NCBI GenBank assembly: GCA_964603155.1
Contig: CAZRTZ010000005.1
Coordinates: 12,596-76,595, forward strand
Direction of reading: 5' to 3'
DNA length: 64,000 nt
Source: VAUL01 sp964603155
Lineage (GTDB): Bacteria; Desulfobacterota; Desulfuromonadia; Desulfuromonadales; BM103
How positions within the stretch are numbered: position 1 is the stretch's first letter; each line of letters starts with the position of its first letter. This document shows, piece by piece, positions 43,952-52,778 of this stretch. The notes under the pieces were generated by a model that saw nothing but the letters and a program-made list of their open reading frames with translations, was not told the DNA's origin and searched no databases. The translations under genes were made by a program, and so were the position numbers.

Positions 43952-43963
43952 TTGACCAGTCAA
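43952..43963. promoter_or_regulatory. Possible autoregulatory operator of the Rrf2-family protein
   Basis: TTGAC-CA-GTCAA is a perfect five-base dyad in the initially transcribed region, 12 bases after the -10 box, a position where a repressor could block its own promoter. Confidence 0.4.
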
Positions 43964-43990
43964 CTCGGAAATTTTCTGGGGAGAAGGCCT

Positions 43991-44464
43991 GTGATCATCA
44001 CGCGCGCTACTGAATACTCCATTCGGGCAATTCTGTACATGGCCTGCCAGCCGCAAGGCGAGATCATCTTCAAGAAAGATATCTGCCGCGCCCAGGAAAT
44101 CACCCCCGCCTTCCTCACCAAGATCCTGCAGCCGTTGATCAAGGCCGGCATCGTCGCTTCGCAGCGCGGCGTCGGCGGCGGTTTCTACCTGGCCCGCCCC
44201 GCGGCCGAGATCACCCTCTTCGACGTGATCAAGACCCAGGAGGGACCGGTCTACCTGAACCAGTGCCTGATGAGCGAAGGCAGCTGTGCCCGCGAGTTCT
44301 TCTGCCCGGTGCACGGCACCTGGGAGGAAATTCGCAGGGAGTTCATGGCTACCCTCTCCCGCTACGATTTCGCCACGCTGGCCACCCGCCAGGCGGCCCT
44401 CCCCATCCCGCCGGCGACCCCCGCCAAGCGCGGGCCGAAACCGAAAGCCAAGGGCAAGCGATAA
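43991..44464 (+). CDS. Rrf2-family transcriptional regulator with Cys cluster
   Basis: The 157-residue winged-helix regulator has the Rrf2 start ITRATEYSIRAILYMA, a recognition helix (ITPAFLTKILQPLIKAGIV) and the wing GVGGGFYLAR. Three Cys in QCLMSEGSCAREFFCPVHGTW (C-x6-C-x5-C) resemble the iron-sulfur site of IscR/NsrR/RsrR proteins, so redox, NO or iron-sulfur sensing is likely. GTG 43991 has GGAGAAGG before it. It lies upstream of the decaheme/porin genes on the same strand with a 316-base gap, and is a candidate regulator of them. Confidence 0.85.
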   Translation: MIITRATEYSIRAILYMACQPQGEIIFKKDICRAQEITPAFLTKILQPLIKAGIVASQRGVGGGFYLARPAAEITLFDVIKTQEGPVYLNQCLMSEGSCAREFFCPVHGTWEEIRREFMATLSRYDFATLATRQAALPIPPATPAKRGPKPKAKGKR

Positions 44465-44780
44465 AAAACACCCTGGAGACCAGGAGGGTAAGTCGTCCAG
44501 GGCGAAGCGGGGAGCCGCGTCCGGGTCCCCGTGATAGGTTCTCTTTCCATTTACATTATACCCCTTCCCACGTTTTTTTCCACCTCCCTTTGGCAGCGGT
44601 CGAACTCCGGCGTTGGCTGTTTGCAAGATTTTCTTGCAATTGTCCTTAAGATTCGGATAATTGGAAAAATTTCTAATTCTTTACGGACCTGTTCCGGTCC
44701 GCATATCCATATAGGTTGTTGTTAATATTGAAACTGTGCTCCGGTTACCATCGGCCCGGGGCAGAATCGGGAGGTATGGA
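44465..44780 (+). other. Intergenic region upstream of the decaheme cytochrome with several dyads
   Basis: There is no coding ORF. Perfect inverted repeats occur as TTGCAAGA-TTT-TCTTGCAA (44621-44639) and CGGACC-N6-GGTCCG (44684-44701), plus a near dyad ATTGGAAAAATTTCTAAT (44659-44676). The second half is AT-rich, unlike the flanking genes, and likely holds the promoter; no single -35/-10 pair stands out. I looked for a c-di-GMP (GEMM) riboswitch, which occurs before Geobacter cytochromes, and did not see its conserved core. Confidence 0.5.
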
Positions 44781-45773
44781 GTGTATTCGCGAAAACTTTT
44801 CCTGCTCGTTTTGACCGCGGCGCTGGCCACGGTCGTCGCCTGCACCGACCTGGCAACGCTGCGCAAAAGCCAGCCGATTGCCCCGGTCAAGGATTACGAG
44901 GCGTTTTTGGTCGGCAACCTCGACGCCAACTACATCGGTGACGAGAACTGCCTGGCCAAGTGCCACAAGCACGACAAGATCGGCAAGGACTTCAAGGCCT
45001 CGATCCACGGCGACCAGATCTCCGCCGAGACCGGGTTGCCGCTGGTCAATTGCGAATCGTGCCACGGTCCGGGGAGTCTGGCCGTCGAGAAGATCGACGA
45101 GAAGCAGATTTGCGACTTCAAGCAGCTGCTGCCGCTCCACGATTTCCCCGCCCAGGCCCAGGCGATGCTCTGCCTCAAGTGCCATTCGGCGGCCTCGACC
45201 CCCAACCTCACCAACTGGAACGGCAGCATCCACGCCATGAACGAAGTGAGTTGCTTCTCCTGCCACCAGTTGCACAAGGGGCCGCAGCAGAAAATGGGGC
45301 GCCATGAGCAGCAGGAAGTATGCGAAGGGTGCCACATCAAGGTCAAGATGGAGTTCGCCCAGTTCTCCCATCATCCGGTGCCGGAGCACAAGATTGCCTG
45401 CACCGACTGCCACGACCCGCACAATTCGTCGAATGAGTCGAATCTGCGCGGCATGCAGATCAAGTCAGTCTGTACCAAGTGCCACATGGAGTACCAGGGT
45501 CCCTTCGTCTACGAGCATGCCGATGTCACGGAAGACTGCACCAATTGTCACAATCCCCATGGGTCTCCCAACAACAACCTCCTGGCGGTCAACCAGCCGT
45601 TCCTGTGCATGCAGTGCCACGCCGGCCACCATGGCCAGCGTTCCGATCAGGGAGCCCTCGACAATCCGGCGATGAAGCAATCCTTCTTCAGCCGATGTAC
45701 CGACTGTCATTCGTCCATCCATGGCAGCGACGTTCCCACGGTCCACGGGCGCGGCACCTTTATCGCGCGGTAA
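44781..45773 (+). CDS. DmsE/MtrA-type decaheme c-type cytochrome lipoprotein
   Basis: The 330-residue exported protein has a lipoprotein signal (cleavage before Cys in ATVVAC, about residue 21) and then ten heme attachment sites. Nine are CXXCH (CESCH, CLKCH, CFSCH, CEGCH, CTDCH, CTKCH, CTNCH, CMQCH, CTDCH). The first is an expanded CX3CH (CLAKCH). MtrA/DmsE proteins form an electron wire plugged into an outer-membrane barrel and pass electrons between periplasm and exterior. The following gene is that barrel. GTG 44781 with GGGAGG upstream is chosen. The direction, metal reduction or Fe(II) oxidation, cannot be told from sequence. Confidence 0.9.
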   Translation: MYSRKLFLLVLTAALATVVACTDLATLRKSQPIAPVKDYEAFLVGNLDANYIGDENCLAKCHKHDKIGKDFKASIHGDQISAETGLPLVNCESCHGPGSLAVEKIDEKQICDFKQLLPLHDFPAQAQAMLCLKCHSAASTPNLTNWNGSIHAMNEVSCFSCHQLHKGPQQKMGRHEQQEVCEGCHIKVKMEFAQFSHHPVPEHKIACTDCHDPHNSSNESNLRGMQIKSVCTKCHMEYQGPFVYEHADVTEDCTNCHNPHGSPNNNLLAVNQPFLCMQCHAGHHGQRSDQGALDNPAMKQSFFSRCTDCHSSIHGSDVPTVHGRGTFIAR

Positions 45774-45828
45774 GTCGGTAAGTGTTTGAGCAGCCATTCA
45801 GTCATTCGATTGGAGCCAGGAGGCGACA

Positions 45829-47991
45829 GTGAACGGATATAGATTTTGGGTGACATTGCTGTGCGGAGTGTTTCTGGCCGGAGTCGCTCCGGCGCAGGCG
45901 GATGTGGACCCTGTCGGACAGGAAGGGCCGGCAGGGATCGCGGCCAGTGTTGCCGCCGGTTATCGCGGGCTCAGTGCGCATGGCGAGCCGGGGCGCGCCA
46001 GGGAATACGACAGTCTCAAGGCGAGTCCGTTGTTCGGCACCGAGATCTTCGTCGACCAGGGGGGGTACTATCTCGATTTTGAGGCCGACTATCTTAACGA
46101 TAACGACTACTCGGCCAATGTCCAACTCGACACGAAGGGGCTGTTGCGGTTGAATCTGCGCACGGAGCGGTTTTTCCACAACCTCGACCACATCCCCTAC
46201 GATAACGGTGCCCGGGGTGTTCCGGTCAACGACAGCACCCAGCGCCCCCAGCTGTTTCCCCCCGTTGAGGGGAGCCGGCCGGATGGGTGGTTTGCGACTT
46301 CAGCGGCAGGGCAGGAGCTGCGCACCTACTTCACGGATCAGGACCCGGGGGATGATTATGGCCTGCGCCTCGACCTGAACGAAGCGAAGCTCAAGATCAA
46401 ATGCCCCGACTACCCGGCACACCTGAACCTTTCCTACTGGCGATACGAGAAGCAGGGGGAGAAACAACACCGTTTTCTCTCCGAGGGGGGAATTCAGGGG
46501 ACCGGTGCGGTCAACAACGCCAATTGCGTGGGTTGCCACATGGAGAGCAAGTCTCGGGACATCGACCGGGTAACGGAAGAGTTCAAAGCCGGGGTCGATG
46601 CCCACGCCGGTGTTATCGACGTGGTTCTGGAAACCCTCTACCGTACCTTCCGTGATCGCGAGGAGGTCCCCGAGGATACCTTCGGGGTTCACCCCCGTGG
46701 TCGGAATTACGGGAATTATGAGCACAGCGAAGACCCTGACAGCACCCTCAAGGAGTTGACGCTGCGCCTGAATACGGCACCCTCGGGGGGGGTGGTCGGA
46801 AGTGCCAGTTTCACTGTCGGCGAGCGGGAAAATAACTCTGACCTGACCTCGGTTGCACCTGTCGATGCTGAAACCGACTATTACAAGACGACCGCGGACG
46901 TTACCTATACGCCGAGTCAGAACTGGACCGCCAGCCTGCGGTATCGTCTGGTGGATTTGGATAGCGATAATTCACGTAAAATCTACGATACCGTTCCAGG
47001 AATAAATGCATTCAAGTCCCCGGTCGACGTTCGGGAGAGCATGGATATCACTCGGGCCTGGTATGAAGCGATCGTCAACTATCGGCCTTCGAAACATCTG
47101 ACTCTGAAGGGCGAGTTCCGCCGCGAGGAGATCGATCGCAGCAATACCGGCGAACCGACCACACACAGTTCTTCGCCAACCCCGATTACCATCAACCCCA
47201 CCTGGCAGCTCCCCGACGAAGAGATCGTCACCCGGGTGAAGCTCGGCTTCAACAGCCGACTTCTGGAGAAGTCGGCGCTGAAGCTGAGCGGCTGGCTGGC
47301 GATCCAGAAAAACGACGATCCGGCCTACGGCACCTCCTACGGTGACGGCCAGGAGTTATTCCTTGGCGGTAGTTATGCTCCCTCGGGACTTTGGGGGATA
47401 CAGGCCAATGTCAACCTGCTCAAACAGGAGAACAATGATTTCGAGATCGATGGTGAGTCAATTGACCGGGAAAAGGAGCAGCAGACCATCAGTATCGGTT
47501 CATGGGTGACGCCACGCGAAAATCTCAGTTTTGATCTTTATTACGGTTATTTCCGCACGGCCATCGACCAGAATCTATTTTATGGGGCGTCAGCAGCTTA
47601 TGCGTTGCCGCGCCCCGGCGATGAAATCGTTTCCGACTACCAGCAGACGGTGCAGACGATTACTGCCGGCATGACCTGGCAGATGCTGGCCGACCTCTCC
47701 TGCCGTGTCGAGGGGTACCACATTCGTTCCAAGGCCAGCTACGATCCTGATTTTTCTTATGTTGGCGCCCCGTATTTTGCCAATGGAGCCAATGCCGACT
47801 CATCCTACCTCCACGACATCAGCAAGGTCGATATCGTCCAGAACGGCCTCAAGGGGCGGGTTGACTGGAAGGTCAGCGAGAACCTGACCTGCGGCCTGAA
47901 AGCGACCTTCGACGATTACGACGAGAAGGGCAACGACGTGTATGACGGCTCGGTGCAAAGCTACATGGCCAGCCTGGCCTACACGTTCTGA
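45829..47991 (+). CDS. MtrB/PioB-family outer-membrane porin for the decaheme cytochrome
   Basis: The 720-residue beta-barrel protein has a signal peptide (ending APAQA, about residue 25), alternating amphipathic strands through most of its length and a terminal aromatic residue (SLAYTF) used by the BAM complex. Family barrels have about 26-28 strands around an MtrA-type cytochrome. It contains one CVGCH heme-type motif near residue 237, where relatives carry a CXXC pair. GTG 45829 has AGGAGG. It is 55 bases after the cytochrome gene. No outer-surface cytochrome (MtrC/OmcB type) follows in the window. Confidence 0.85.
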   Translation: MNGYRFWVTLLCGVFLAGVAPAQADVDPVGQEGPAGIAASVAAGYRGLSAHGEPGRAREYDSLKASPLFGTEIFVDQGGYYLDFEADYLNDNDYSANVQLDTKGLLRLNLRTERFFHNLDHIPYDNGARGVPVNDSTQRPQLFPPVEGSRPDGWFATSAAGQELRTYFTDQDPGDDYGLRLDLNEAKLKIKCPDYPAHLNLSYWRYEKQGEKQHRFLSEGGIQGTGAVNNANCVGCHMESKSRDIDRVTEEFKAGVDAHAGVIDVVLETLYRTFRDREEVPEDTFGVHPRGRNYGNYEHSEDPDSTLKELTLRLNTAPSGGVVGSASFTVGERENNSDLTSVAPVDAETDYYKTTADVTYTPSQNWTASLRYRLVDLDSDNSRKIYDTVPGINAFKSPVDVRESMDITRAWYEAIVNYRPSKHLTLKGEFRREEIDRSNTGEPTTHSSSPTPITINPTWQLPDEEIVTRVKLGFNSRLLEKSALKLSGWLAIQKNDDPAYGTSYGDGQELFLGGSYAPSGLWGIQANVNLLKQENNDFEIDGESIDREKEQQTISIGSWVTPRENLSFDLYYGYFRTAIDQNLFYGASAAYALPRPGDEIVSDYQQTVQTITAGMTWQMLADLSCRVEGYHIRSKASYDPDFSYVGAPYFANGANADSSYLHDISKVDIVQNGLKGRVDWKVSENLTCGLKATFDDYDEKGNDVYDGSVQSYMASLAYTF

Positions 47992-48017
47992 ACCGGACCG
48001 GATATACTGGACGAATT

Positions 48018-48959
48018 ATGCGACGGATATTAGCGATAGCCTTGACGTTCGGCTTGTTCCTGTTCGTGCCCCAATCGGCTTTGGCCGAGTTGATCCTGGC
48101 GGCGGTTATCCCCGCCGATCTGCCGCGCTACAAGGCGGCCCACAAGGCCATGGCCCAGATCCTCGAGGCCGGCGGTTTCGGCGCCGGCAAGCTCAAGGTC
48201 ATGGTGCAGACCCCCAACGCCGACAAGATGTCGATCGTCAACAGCGCCCGCCGCGCCGATTCAGCCGGGGCCGCGGTCATTGTCGTCTACGGCAGTCGCG
48301 CCGCCCAGGCGGTGGCCGGCGAGAACTTCAGCGCCGCGTTGCTCTTTGCCGATGTCTACGACCCGGTGGCGCTCGGGGTGGTCAAAGACCTGACCACCAC
48401 CGGTGCGGAAATCACCGGGGCCACCAGCAAGACCGATCTCGGCGCCCTGGCCGGGCAGATGGTCAAGGCCTCCGGCGCCAAGACCATCGGCGTCCTCTAC
48501 ACCAAAGGGGAGGGCGGCGCCGAGCTGCAACTCAAGGAACTCACCGCCAAGGGCGGCTTTGCCGTCAAGGCCGAGAATGTCGGCAGCGCCGGTGAGGCGG
48601 TGGCGGCGGCGCAGGGGTTGGCCGGGCAGTGCGATGCGCTGTATCTGGCCGAGAGTGTTGCTGTCATGCAAAAGGGGGCGGAGATCGTCAAGGCCGCCCT
48701 GGCCATGAAAAAGCCGTCCTTTACCCAGATCCCCGATCTGGCCAAGGCCGGGGCCCTGCTCGGCCTGGAGGCCGATCCCGATGAGCAGGGGAAACTGGTC
48801 GGCGTCCATGCCCTGCAGATCCTGCAGGGGCAGAAGGCTCACTCCCTGCCGGTGCGGACCGCCAAGAAAGTCACCCTGATGATCAATCAGGGCACTGCCT
48901 CTCAGCTCGGACTGACAGTTCCGGCTGATGTCATGAGCGCCGGTCAGGTCGTCAAGTAA
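48018..48959 (+). CDS. ABC-type substrate-binding protein (TrpX/YtrF-like family), orphan
   Basis: The 313 residues carry a signal peptide (about 1-23, ending ALA). A two-lobed periplasmic-binding fold follows: ADLPRYKAAHKAMAQILE, VVYGSRAAQAV, LLFADVYDP, GATSKTDLGALAGQMVK, IGVLYTKGEGGAEL, PSFTQIPDLAKAGALLGLEADPDEQGK. This matches the ABC_sub_bind family. No permease or ATPase gene is adjacent; a chemoreceptor follows 22 bases later instead. I infer that it may present a ligand to that receptor rather than feed a transporter. It is 26 bases after the porin gene, so all may be one operon. Confidence 0.8.
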   Translation: MRRILAIALTFGLFLFVPQSALAELILAAVIPADLPRYKAAHKAMAQILEAGGFGAGKLKVMVQTPNADKMSIVNSARRADSAGAAVIVVYGSRAAQAVAGENFSAALLFADVYDPVALGVVKDLTTTGAEITGATSKTDLGALAGQMVKASGAKTIGVLYTKGEGGAELQLKELTAKGGFAVKAENVGSAGEAVAAAQGLAGQCDALYLAESVAVMQKGAEIVKAALAMKKPSFTQIPDLAKAGALLGLEADPDEQGKLVGVHALQILQGQKAHSLPVRTAKKVTLMINQGTASQLGLTVPADVMSAGQVVK

Positions 48960-48981
48960 CCTGCCAGGAAGGGCTGCCTCA

Positions 48982-51360
48982 GTGTTCAGCAAATTCGACC
49001 TGCGTTGGAAGACCCTGATCGTCATGCTGCTGGTGGCCGTGGTGCCGCTGGTGATCAGCATGATGATCCTCTCCGGTGTCGCCCAGAACCAGCTGCGCTC
49101 CAGCCTGATCCAGGTCGCCGAGAAAGCCAGGAACTTCGTCGATCTCAGCGCTGCCAACACGCAGCGCGAGATGTCCAACAGCATCACCCTTCTCGGCACC
49201 ACCGCCGACCTGATCAACGCCGTCTATTTCACCACCCTGACCCAGGATCCGGCCCAGTTGACCGAATACCTGGAATCCGCCCGTGACCAGAACAAGTTCA
49301 GCGCCATCGAAGTGGTCGACCCGCAGGGGAAGCAGCTGGCGCGGGCCCAGTCCAAGGAATCCGGGCTCCCCGAGCCCAAGCCGGGGGAGCCCCTCGATGC
49401 GGCTGTCGCCAAGCTGCTGCAGGGGAACACCAAGGCAGGGATGCTCCCCTATGCCGGCAAGATGGGCAACCTGGCGGTGACTCCCGTACAATTCCAGGGG
49501 CAGACCATCGGCTATCTCCTCGGCATCAAGCTGCTCGATAACGCCTATGCCAAGCAGCTGCGCGACATCAGCGGCGTGGAGGTCGCCTTCTTTGGCCCTC
49601 AGGCGGTGATTGGCGCCTCGCACCCGGATTTACTCAAGCTCAATGTCGACAACTCTTTTGACGGTGGTTCGACCATCGAGTTGGGCGATGCCGATTACTA
49701 CCCGGTGGTCCGCGAACTGGCCGGCAAGGAGTACCGCCTGCTGGTGGCCATGGACCTCTCCATCGAGGCCACCGCTGTCAACTCCCTGCGCACGGCGAGC
49801 TTCTTCCTGACCATTGGCGCGGCGCTGGTGACGCTGCTGGTGGCCACCCTCTTCTCCCGTTTCCTGGTCAAGCCGCTGCGCGAGATGGTCACCAACCTTC
49901 GCGAAATCTCCCAGGGGGAGGCCGATCTGACCCATCGCCTGGAAGTGACCAGTGAGGACGAGCTCGGTCAGCTGGCCGGCAACTTCAACGGCTTCGTCGA
50001 GCGCCTGCGGGAAATGGTTGAGCGGGTGCGCAACGCCGCCAGCGACATCTTCAGTGCGACCGAACGCATCCGCCAGACCTCCCAGGAGGTCAGTTCCGGG
50101 ACGGTTCGCCAGGCGGCTTCGCTGGAGGATTCCTTCGAAGCGGTGCAGGGGATCGACGAATCGGCCCTCGACGTGGCCAACGGCATCAGCTCGCTGCTCG
50201 ATGCGGTGGAGATCAGTTCCTCGGCGACCCTGGAACTCGGGGCCACCATCGAGGAGATCGTCTCCCAGGCCGAGCGGCTCTTCGCCACCATCGAGGAAGT
50301 GACCAGCTCGATCGCCCAGATGTCGGTTTCCAGCCAGCAGGTTTCCGACAATATCGACAACCTCTCGTCGTCCACCGAGGTGACGGCTTCGTCGATCACC
50401 CAGATGGATGCATCGATCAAGGAGGTCGAGGAGACGGCGCTGCAGACCAACCAGCTTTCCGAGCAGGCCAGCCAGGATGCCGAGAAGGGAAAGGCCGCGG
50501 TGGCCGAGACGCTCGCCGGTATCCAGGCCATTCAGGCCACCGTCGAGGAGGCCAGCAGGGCCATTGAGGACCTCGGGCGCCAGTCCCGCGAGATCGGCAG
50601 CATCCTCACCGTTATCGACGAGGTGGCCGACCAGACCCGGCTGCTGTCTCTGAATGCCTCGATTATCGCGGCCCAGGCCGGGGAGCACGGCAAGGGCTTT
50701 GCGGTGGTGGCCGACGAGATCCGCGAGCTGGCGGAGCGCACCGCGGTCTCGACCCAGGAGATCGGCGCCATCATCAGCCGCCTCCAGGACGGCACGAGCA
50801 GTGCGGTCAAGGCGATGCAGGCCGGCAGTCGCCGGGTCAACGAGGAAGCCGAGCGCTCCAAGGTGGCCGAGCAGGCGCTGGAAAAGATTACCGCCAGCAC
50901 CCTCAAATCGGCCCATCAGGTGAAGGGGATCGTGCGGGCCACCCAGGAGCAGGCCCGCGGCAGCCGGCAGATCACCGAGGCGGTCAATCAGGTTTCCTCC
51001 ATGCTGCAGCAGATCGCCCAGTCGGTGCGCCAGCAGTCGAGCGGCATCCGGCAACTGGCCAAGGCCGCCGAGGCGATGCGCGACATTGCCTCCCAGGTCA
51101 AGCTCAGCACCGGCGAACAGGCCAAGGGGACGCACCAGATCAACGCCAACATGGAGCGGGTGCGCACCATGATGCAGCAGATCGACAAATCCTCGCAGGA
51201 GCAGTCGAGCCGCAGCCGGCAGATGGTCGAGGCGATTTCCGAGATCCGCAAGGTCGCCGAGAACAATGCCGCGCGCACGGCCGAACTCGACCAGGTGGTC
51301 GAGCGCCTGGCGACCCAGGCGACCGTGCTGGACAAGGAAATCGGTTCGTTCCGTTCCTAG
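48982..51360 (+). CDS. Methyl-accepting chemotaxis protein
   Basis: The 792-residue chemoreceptor has TM1 at about 11-33, a periplasmic sensor of about 235 residues (Cache-like in layout), TM2 at about 271-293, and a HAMP domain at about 294-347. A long cytoplasmic coiled coil follows, with the signalling tip DQTRLLSLNASIIAAQAGEH (about 549-568) and FAVVADEIRELAERTA. GTG 48982 has AGGAAGG upstream. It directly follows the orphan binding protein. The sensor ligand is unknown. There is no C-terminal CheR-binding pentapeptide. Confidence 0.93.
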   Translation: MFSKFDLRWKTLIVMLLVAVVPLVISMMILSGVAQNQLRSSLIQVAEKARNFVDLSAANTQREMSNSITLLGTTADLINAVYFTTLTQDPAQLTEYLESARDQNKFSAIEVVDPQGKQLARAQSKESGLPEPKPGEPLDAAVAKLLQGNTKAGMLPYAGKMGNLAVTPVQFQGQTIGYLLGIKLLDNAYAKQLRDISGVEVAFFGPQAVIGASHPDLLKLNVDNSFDGGSTIELGDADYYPVVRELAGKEYRLLVAMDLSIEATAVNSLRTASFFLTIGAALVTLLVATLFSRFLVKPLREMVTNLREISQGEADLTHRLEVTSEDELGQLAGNFNGFVERLREMVERVRNAASDIFSATERIRQTSQEVSSGTVRQAASLEDSFEAVQGIDESALDVANGISSLLDAVEISSSATLELGATIEEIVSQAERLFATIEEVTSSIAQMSVSSQQVSDNIDNLSSSTEVTASSITQMDASIKEVEETALQTNQLSEQASQDAEKGKAAVAETLAGIQAIQATVEEASRAIEDLGRQSREIGSILTVIDEVADQTRLLSLNASIIAAQAGEHGKGFAVVADEIRELAERTAVSTQEIGAIISRLQDGTSSAVKAMQAGSRRVNEEAERSKVAEQALEKITASTLKSAHQVKGIVRATQEQARGSRQITEAVNQVSSMLQQIAQSVRQQSSGIRQLAKAAEAMRDIASQVKLSTGEQAKGTHQINANMERVRTMMQQIDKSSQEQSSRSRQMVEAISEIRKVAENNAARTAELDQVVERLATQATVLDKEIGSFRS

Positions 51361-51383
51361 TGGCGGCGGTTGTGAGAATTCGA

Positions 51384-51413
51384 CCCCTTGCCGTAAGCGG
51401 CAAGGGGTTTTTT
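51384..51413 (+). terminator. Rho-independent terminator after the chemoreceptor gene
   Basis: CCCCTTGCCG/CGGCAAGGGG with loop TAAG is followed by six T, 24 bases after the stop. It closes the cytochrome-porin-binding protein-receptor unit. Confidence 0.92.
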
Positions 51414-51539
51414 GTGTACGCCGGCATTTCTTTACAAGACTGATGTGGTAATAATTTTATTCTTGATTTTAATATGCAGGTATGGTTAAGTGATCAAAAG
51501 TTCGAAGCAAGTCCATCCCCGCACAATACGGAGGCTGCC

Positions 51540-52493
51540 ATGGCACAGATTTTCACCGACAATTCCCTTTCGATCGGCCGTACCCCTTTGGTGCGCCTCA
51601 ACCGGGTGGCCCCCGGCGCTGCGACCGTCCTTGCCAAGGTGGAGGGGCGTAACCCGGCCTATTCGGTCAAGTGCCGGATCGGGGCGGCGATGATCTGGGA
51701 TGCGGAGCGCAAAGGGTTGCTCGGCCCCGGCAAGGAGATTATCGAGCCGACCAGTGGCAACACCGGTATCGCCCTGGCCTTTGTCGCCGCCGCGCGCGGT
51801 ATCCCCATCACCCTGACCATGCCGGAGACGATGAGCCTGGAGCGGCGCAAGGTGCTCAAGGCCTTCGGTGCCAATCTGATTCTCACGCCGGGTGCCAAGG
51901 GGATGAGCGGTGCCGTGGCCGAGGCGGAAGGGTTGGCGGCGGCGGATCCCGGGCGCTATCTGCTCCTCCACCAGTTCAAGAATCCGGCGAACCCGGCGAT
52001 TCACGAGCAGACCACCGGTCCGGAGATCTGGGAAGATACCGCCGGCCAGGTCGACGTGATCGTGGCCGGCGTCGGCACCGGCGGAACCATCAGCGGCATC
52101 TCCCGCTACCTGAAGAAGACCCGCGGCAGGCAGATCCTGTCGGTCGCCGTGGAACCGGCCGACTCCCCGGTGATCAGCCAGAAACTGGCCGGAGAAAACC
52201 TGCAGCCCGGTCCGCACAAGATTCAGGGGATCGGTGCCGGCTTCATCCCCGACACGCTCGATCTTTCCGTGGTCGACCGGGTCGAGCAGGTCGGTAACGA
52301 CGAAGCGATCGAGTTCGCCCGGCGCCTAGCCAGGGAGGAAGGGATCCTTGCCGGCATCTCCTGCGGGGCGGCAACGGCCGTCGCGGCCCGTCTGGCGGCG
52401 CAGCCCGAGTTCGCGGGGAAGACGATCGTGGTCATCCTGCCTGATTCCGGGGAGCGTTATCTGAGCAGCGTTCTGTTCGAGGGGATTGTCTGA
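51540..52493 (+). CDS. cysK: Cysteine synthase A (O-acetylserine sulfhydrylase)
   Basis: The PLP enzyme makes cysteine from O-acetylserine and sulfide. The 317 residues have the PLP Lys in NPAYSVKCRIGAA (about 42), the substrate loop EPTSGNTGIALAF (about 66-78) and phosphate loop GVGTGGTISG (about 176). ATG 51540 has GGAGG; the frame is open 22 codons upstream but without a site. It stands alone between two terminated units, just ahead of the S-box met operon. Confidence 0.95.
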   Translation: MAQIFTDNSLSIGRTPLVRLNRVAPGAATVLAKVEGRNPAYSVKCRIGAAMIWDAERKGLLGPGKEIIEPTSGNTGIALAFVAAARGIPITLTMPETMSLERRKVLKAFGANLILTPGAKGMSGAVAEAEGLAAADPGRYLLLHQFKNPANPAIHEQTTGPEIWEDTAGQVDVIVAGVGTGGTISGISRYLKKTRGRQILSVAVEPADSPVISQKLAGENLQPGPHKIQGIGAGFIPDTLDLSVVDRVEQVGNDEAIEFARRLAREEGILAGISCGAATAVAARLAAQPEFAGKTIVVILPDSGERYLSSVLFEGIV

Positions 52494-52532
52494 GCGTTTG
52501 ATTGGTCTGTACTACATCACATTGATAAGGTA

Positions 52533-52562
52533 TTGACAAGTAATTCATACTTGTACTATAAA
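52533..52562 (+). promoter_or_regulatory. Promoter of the S-box met operon
   Basis: TTGACA (52533-52538) and TATAAA (52557-52562) are 18 bases apart, about 45 bases upstream of the riboswitch P1 helix. Confidence 0.65.
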
Positions 52563-52607
52563 GAATTTGTGCGGCAATTGCCGACCGACAGTAACACCCA
52601 TATAACC

Positions 52608-52735
52608 TTTTCATCGAGAGTGGCTGAGGGACAGGCCCTGTGAAGCCACAGCAACCGATCCGCATAATTCGCGGGTGCCAGGTGCTAATTCCTGCCCGCT
52701 GCAGCCCTTCAGGGCGAAGGCGGGAAAGATGAGAA
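52608..52735 (+). promoter_or_regulatory. SAM-I riboswitch (S-box) aptamer
   Basis: The conserved core is clear: GAGAGTGGCTGAGGGACAGG (52616 on), CCCTGTGAAGCCACAGCAACC, GGTGCTAATTCC and GAAAGATGAG. P1 pairs 52608-52615 with 52728-52735. The platform is readable: the P1 3' strand GATGAGAA can instead pair with TTCTCATC (52786-52793) as antiterminator, which overlaps the 5' arm of the terminator at 52779-52812. SAM binding therefore predicts termination. Confidence 0.95.
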
Positions 52736-52778
52736 CGGCGCTTTCACCAGCCACCGGAAACAGGTTGCCCGGTTATTG

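Noticed and set aside
44465..44780. Possible c-di-GMP (GEMM) riboswitch upstream of the decaheme gene
   Set aside because: The conserved GEMM core and tetraloop receptor were not found; only simple dyads are present.
49630..51135. Minus-strand ORF of 501 codons opposite the chemoreceptor
   Set aside because: Shadow of a repetitive coiled-coil gene; no domain or start site.
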